DNA of 64,000 nt from positions 59,421 through 123,420 of the forward strand of contig NZ_CP011481.1 of assembly GCF_001011155.1 (NCBI RefSeq). The letters are read 5' to 3'. Of the stretch, positions 61,730 through 64,000 are shown piece by piece. A program made the position numbers and the translations under genes. This DNA comes from Hoeflea sp. IMCC20628. Lineage in GTDB: Bacteria; Pseudomonadota; Alphaproteobacteria; Rhizobiales; Rhizobiaceae. The notes under the pieces are model-generated. The model saw only the letters and a program-made list of their open reading frames with translations. It did no database searches and was not told the DNA's origin. Within the stretch, counting starts at the first letter, position 1, and each line of letters opens with the position of its first letter.

Positions 61730-61951
61730 TTAGTTCCCATGTTATGGGCGCACCAACCCACTGCATCGATCAGGTCAGGGCTGTCGAGGGGACGGGGCGA
61801 AGTGGTTGGGGTAAATGCTCCGTACGCTGCCGCCGATGTCATTTGATTGAAAACGCCATGCCCACAAGGCGATCCGAATTGGCTTGATTGAAATTGCGTC
61901 GGATCAGGTTGCGGGCAAATCGATATGCATTAACTCAATTTACGCTGATGC

Positions 61952-61998
61952 GATTCCGAACTTCCGACATTGGATTCAAGACAATGAAAGCGCGATTC
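61952..61998. repeat. second block of 21-bp-spaced GATTC motifs
   Basis: GATTC at 61952, 61973 and 61994, again 21 bp apart. The block is not in phase with the first block. It lies in the gene-poor stretch 61734-62083 upstream of the 62084 gene. Confidence 0.7.
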
Positions 61999-62083
61999 TC
62001 CTTCATACGTCGTTTGCAGAAACGGGGCGGTCATGGGTGAGGTTGTAGATGGACGGGTGTAAGGCGACGCGTGAGGATGATTG

Positions 62084-62425
62084 ATGGCCAGGATGCCTGC
62101 GACGCAAAGAGCGGCCGAACAGAAGGTGCGCCAGAAGGAACATCGCGACAGGGCTCGGGACAAGCGGCGGCCATCCCGTGATGACATTACGCGTCTGCTG
62201 CTCTGGCAGATGATCACTGGCGTCAGCAAGAACCGTTCCGATCAACGTGAGGTTCTGGATCGGCTGCGCAATGAGCTTGTCGATGGCCTCGAAAAACAAG
62301 GCTTCGATGTCCGCGAGAGCGAGGATGCCTTTGAGGAACTGGTCACCAAATATGTCAAGGGCCCGAAGCCAATTCGTCCCAAGCGACATCTTCAAAAGAA
62401 TGCTGGTGGCTCGGGCGCTGGCTAG
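62084..62425 (+). CDS. small charged hypothetical protein
   Basis: 113 aa from ATG 62084 (GAGGA upstream). Very basic first third (AAEQKVRQKEHRDRARDKRR), then a helical part ('LLLWQMITGVSKNRSDQREV', DGLEKQGFDVRESEDAFEELV) and a basic tail. It is a candidate nucleic-acid binder. No family recognised. It lies downstream of the CGANTC array and may be the last gene of the module. The following 62426-62698 holds no gene. Confidence 0.55.
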   Translation: MARMPATQRAAEQKVRQKEHRDRARDKRRPSRDDITRLLLWQMITGVSKNRSDQREVLDRLRNELVDGLEKQGFDVRESEDAFEELVTKYVKGPKPIRPKRHLQKNAGGSGAG

Positions 62426-62698
62426 GCTGCCCTGCATCTCGTCTGGATGCCTTGAGTGGTCACCCGACTGCATCAGCTTGCTGGGCCTGCCCGCCGCGTT
62501 GGGAAATTGTCGTCCCATCGGCTGTTTTGGTGGCCTCAGGCTTCCTTCTGGCTTCCAGTCAAGAGGCTTATTGCAAACCCCGTACCTGCTCGTTTTTGTA
62601 TTCCCCCCGTTACTTCATTTAACTGAATCGATTTTCGTGAGCTGTGAATCGCAGATCCGCATCGGGCAATTCCATGATGTTTTGGCCTTTCAGAAATC

Positions 62699-63162
62699 GG
62701 CATTGCCAAGTTGTTTGGCTTTGGTCGCGGGTTGGCGAGGCGATCGTTTTTCAAGCTGCCATTTCTGTCGTGTAATCAGCCCACAGGCAGAAGGCATCTG
62801 CTCTTGCGTGGCGATATGAGAGAGCTGAGAGGTTGTACCGGCGGGGACGAAAGATGGTGTTTATCTGATCGTGTGCTGACAGGAAGCGCTGCGCTTGACG
62901 AGGTGATTTGAAACGCCCCATGATCTTCTCTCGCTTCCTCGTCTGACGGTGTGAGTTTTCAATTCTGTTGTTCAGGCCCTTGTGGGCCCGATGATCAGCA
63001 TCTGGCGTTAGGTCTTGTATCGGCTTGATATAGCTGCGCAGCTTGTCCGTCACGACGACACGTGGTTCACCGAATTGCTTGACCAGTCTGGAGAAAAACG
63101 CTTGGCAGCTTTGGTATTGCGGCGAGCTTGAACCAGAATGTCGAGCACGTCACCATCGGCGT
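62699..63162 (-). pseudogene. IS6-family element (copy E), 5'-truncated and frameshifted
   Basis: Begins with the terminal repeat GGCATTGCCAAGTTGTTTG (62699). The minus-strand transposase C-terminal part (DKLRSYIKPIQDLTPDADH, HKGLNNRIENSHRQTRKRE) is nearly identical to copy A at 14.2 kb. A one-base deletion (gagaaaaacgc) shifts the frame near 63095, and the homology ends at about 63162, where an IS5 end begins. Confidence 0.8.
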
Positions 63163-63316
63163 GGCATTGGTGCAGGGATCAAATTTCAACGTTTTGTATC
63201 TATGCGACCGGGATCGAAAATAGCTTGATTGATCCAGCATGCCGCACAAACATAACGCCGCCCACCGCCAACACATCGGTAAGATGAAGTTCAAAGTGAC
63301 GAACTGGGCAGAGTGA
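63163..63316 (+). mobile_element. IS5-family 5' fragment
   Basis: GGCATTGGTGCAGGGATCA at the left matches the end of the IS5 relic at 24843. The transposase start MPHKHNAAHRQHIGKMKFKV follows at 63239 and stops after about 25 codons (NWAE then TGA). Beyond 63316 the homology ends. It truncates the IS6 fragment. Confidence 0.7.
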
Positions 63317-63446
63317 AGTGGTCCTGCATTTTTGGGACAGTTTTGCGGCTCTGCTAAGATGCATCGGGATTGTAATCATGGCCACGTCCTCCCAGACATG
63401 CCGCCATAGATTCAGACTTTTGACGCTCTGGGAATCCTGACGTGAA

Positions 63447-63845
63447 TCAGCCTTCACGCCGCTTGGTATAACCCCCGATCTTGCCCGGCCTGATCGCACT
63501 CGGTGTGTGCATAATACAATGCCGGGCACCATAGGCAGCCGAAACCTGATTATCCGAAACTCGCCGAGCGGTGATCGGCTCAAGAGAAAGGGGCATATCT
63601 ATAGCAATGAGATCGACAGGAGCTCCAGCGATTTTCCCGGCTGCGGCAAGGAGAGCCGCCGCCTCCGCGACCGTGCAGAACGGACGGGAGGTGGAGATCA
63701 GACCCTCCTCGGCGTGGTCCAGAAGGTGACGATAGGACGACCCCGCAAAGATCAGGTGCCAATTGCCTACCGCGAATGAAGCCAACGCGACACCACTTGG
63801 CTGTGTTGCGGTCCAGGCTGCATCATTTCCCAAAATAATTGTCAT
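63447..63845 (-). pseudogene. DUF429 family protein, 3'-truncated
   Basis: 132 codons from ATG 63845, with GGAGGGG upstream. 'GNDAAWTATQPSGVALASF', LIAIDMPLS and 'SAAYGARHCIMHTPSAIRPG' are DUF429 motifs (RNase H-like predicted nuclease). The family is usually about 240-270 aa, so roughly half is missing. The sequence runs into unrelated DNA near the IS5/IS6 debris and stops. It follows the 63862 gene by 16 bp. Confidence 0.65.
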
Positions 63846-63861
63846 TGCCCCTCCCGACGAT

Positions 63862-64000
63862 TCAAACCGCCCGGAAGCGATCGACCGCCGTCAGATGCTT
63901 GACCGGTGGATCGGCATCCCAGCCATAAATCTCTGTCCGCAGGAAATGCAGCTCCTCGTCGAGCTTCTCTTCGGGCAACTCCACCCACCAGGATTTCGGG
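63862..64000 (-). CDS. C-terminal end of an unidentified protein (window edge)
   Basis: Only the last ~45 residues are visible: 'PKSWWVELPEEKLDEELHFL' and 'EIYGWDADPPVKHLTAVDRF' RAV before the TGA at 63862-63864. The start is beyond the window. I recognise no family. It is probably co-transcribed with the truncated DUF429 gene. Confidence 0.55.
   Translation of the reverse strand, partial: PKSWWVELPEEKLDEELHFLRTEIYGWDADPPVKHLTAVDRFRAV

Noticed and set aside
61483..61887. 134-codon frame beginning inside the peptidase gene and crossing the CGANTC array
   Set aside because: No independent ribosome site; its regular heptads are produced by the 21-bp period, which opens several frames on both strands.

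Overview
The window looks like part of a large secondary replicon (plasmid or chromid) of an alphaproteobacterium, most likely of the Hyphomicrobiales (rhizobial order). The main evidence is a complete repABC replication/partition operon at 21.1-24.8 kb with RepB-type parS palindromes upstream and a counter-transcribed RNA between repB and repC. That arrangement is known only from alphaproteobacterial plasmids and chromids. A ScpB-like / DUF1403 / tyrosine-recombinase block that accompanies such plasmids lies beside it. The rest is accessory DNA, and at least eight insertion-sequence copies or relics (IS6, IS5, IS30, IS630) mark the joints between cargo segments.

Layout. 0-9.3 kb: copper/heavy-metal resistance (beta-propeller tail, cytochrome c, two P1B ATPases, CopZ-like chaperone, CueR/HmrR regulator, cytochrome c', glutaredoxin-MauE fusion, DUF305 membrane protein), with three CueR-type operators. 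9.9-14.0 kb: phospholipase D/cardiolipin synthase, an EEP-family phosphatase/nuclease, a 33-aa membrane peptide and an ATP-grasp-like protein. 14.2-16.2 kb: an IS6-family element split by an IS630-family element. 16.4-24.8 kb: replicon backbone (frameshifted hypothetical gene, ScpB, DUF1403, tyrosine recombinase, parS, repA, repB, ctRNA, repC). 24.9-25.9 kb: decayed IS5. 26.1-33.8 kb: PAS protein, AAA+ regulator, a polyamine-type ABC transporter and an aldehyde dehydrogenase, apparently one import/oxidation operon. 34-35 kb: IS6 relics. 35.2-43.1 kb: membrane-bound PQQ dehydrogenase, MarC protein and cyoABCD ubiquinol oxidase, which could together pass electrons from periplasmic sugar oxidation to oxygen. 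43.5-50 kb: small secreted protein, truncated IS6, HAF-repeat autotransporter, and a NarL-type two-component pair. 50-53.3 kb: truncated IS6, an AbiEi-HipA fusion and a WGR-domain protein. 53.6-56.7 kb: three unrecognised genes around an AT-rich divergent promoter region. 56.9-62.4 kb: the most unusual segment (below). 62.7-64 kb: IS6/IS5 debris, a truncated DUF429 gene and the end of another gene.

The most interesting system is the compact gene set at 56.97-62.4 kb. It contains a small basic peptide, a protein with a literal PD-(D/E)xK nuclease motif, a 145-aa hypothetical protein, a soluble AAA+ ATPase and an M41-type zinc metallopeptidase. The last two together look like an FtsH protease split into two polypeptides, with the AAA lid placed on the protease chain. 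Directly downstream is a strict 21-bp-periodic array of CGANTC (the CcrM methylation target). Its role is unknown: it could be an iteron-like or methylation-sensitive DNA element, or a heptapeptide-repeat tail. A defence, plasmid-maintenance or proteostasis role for the module is inference from domain content only. No homology search could be run, so family names rest on motifs read directly from the sequence.
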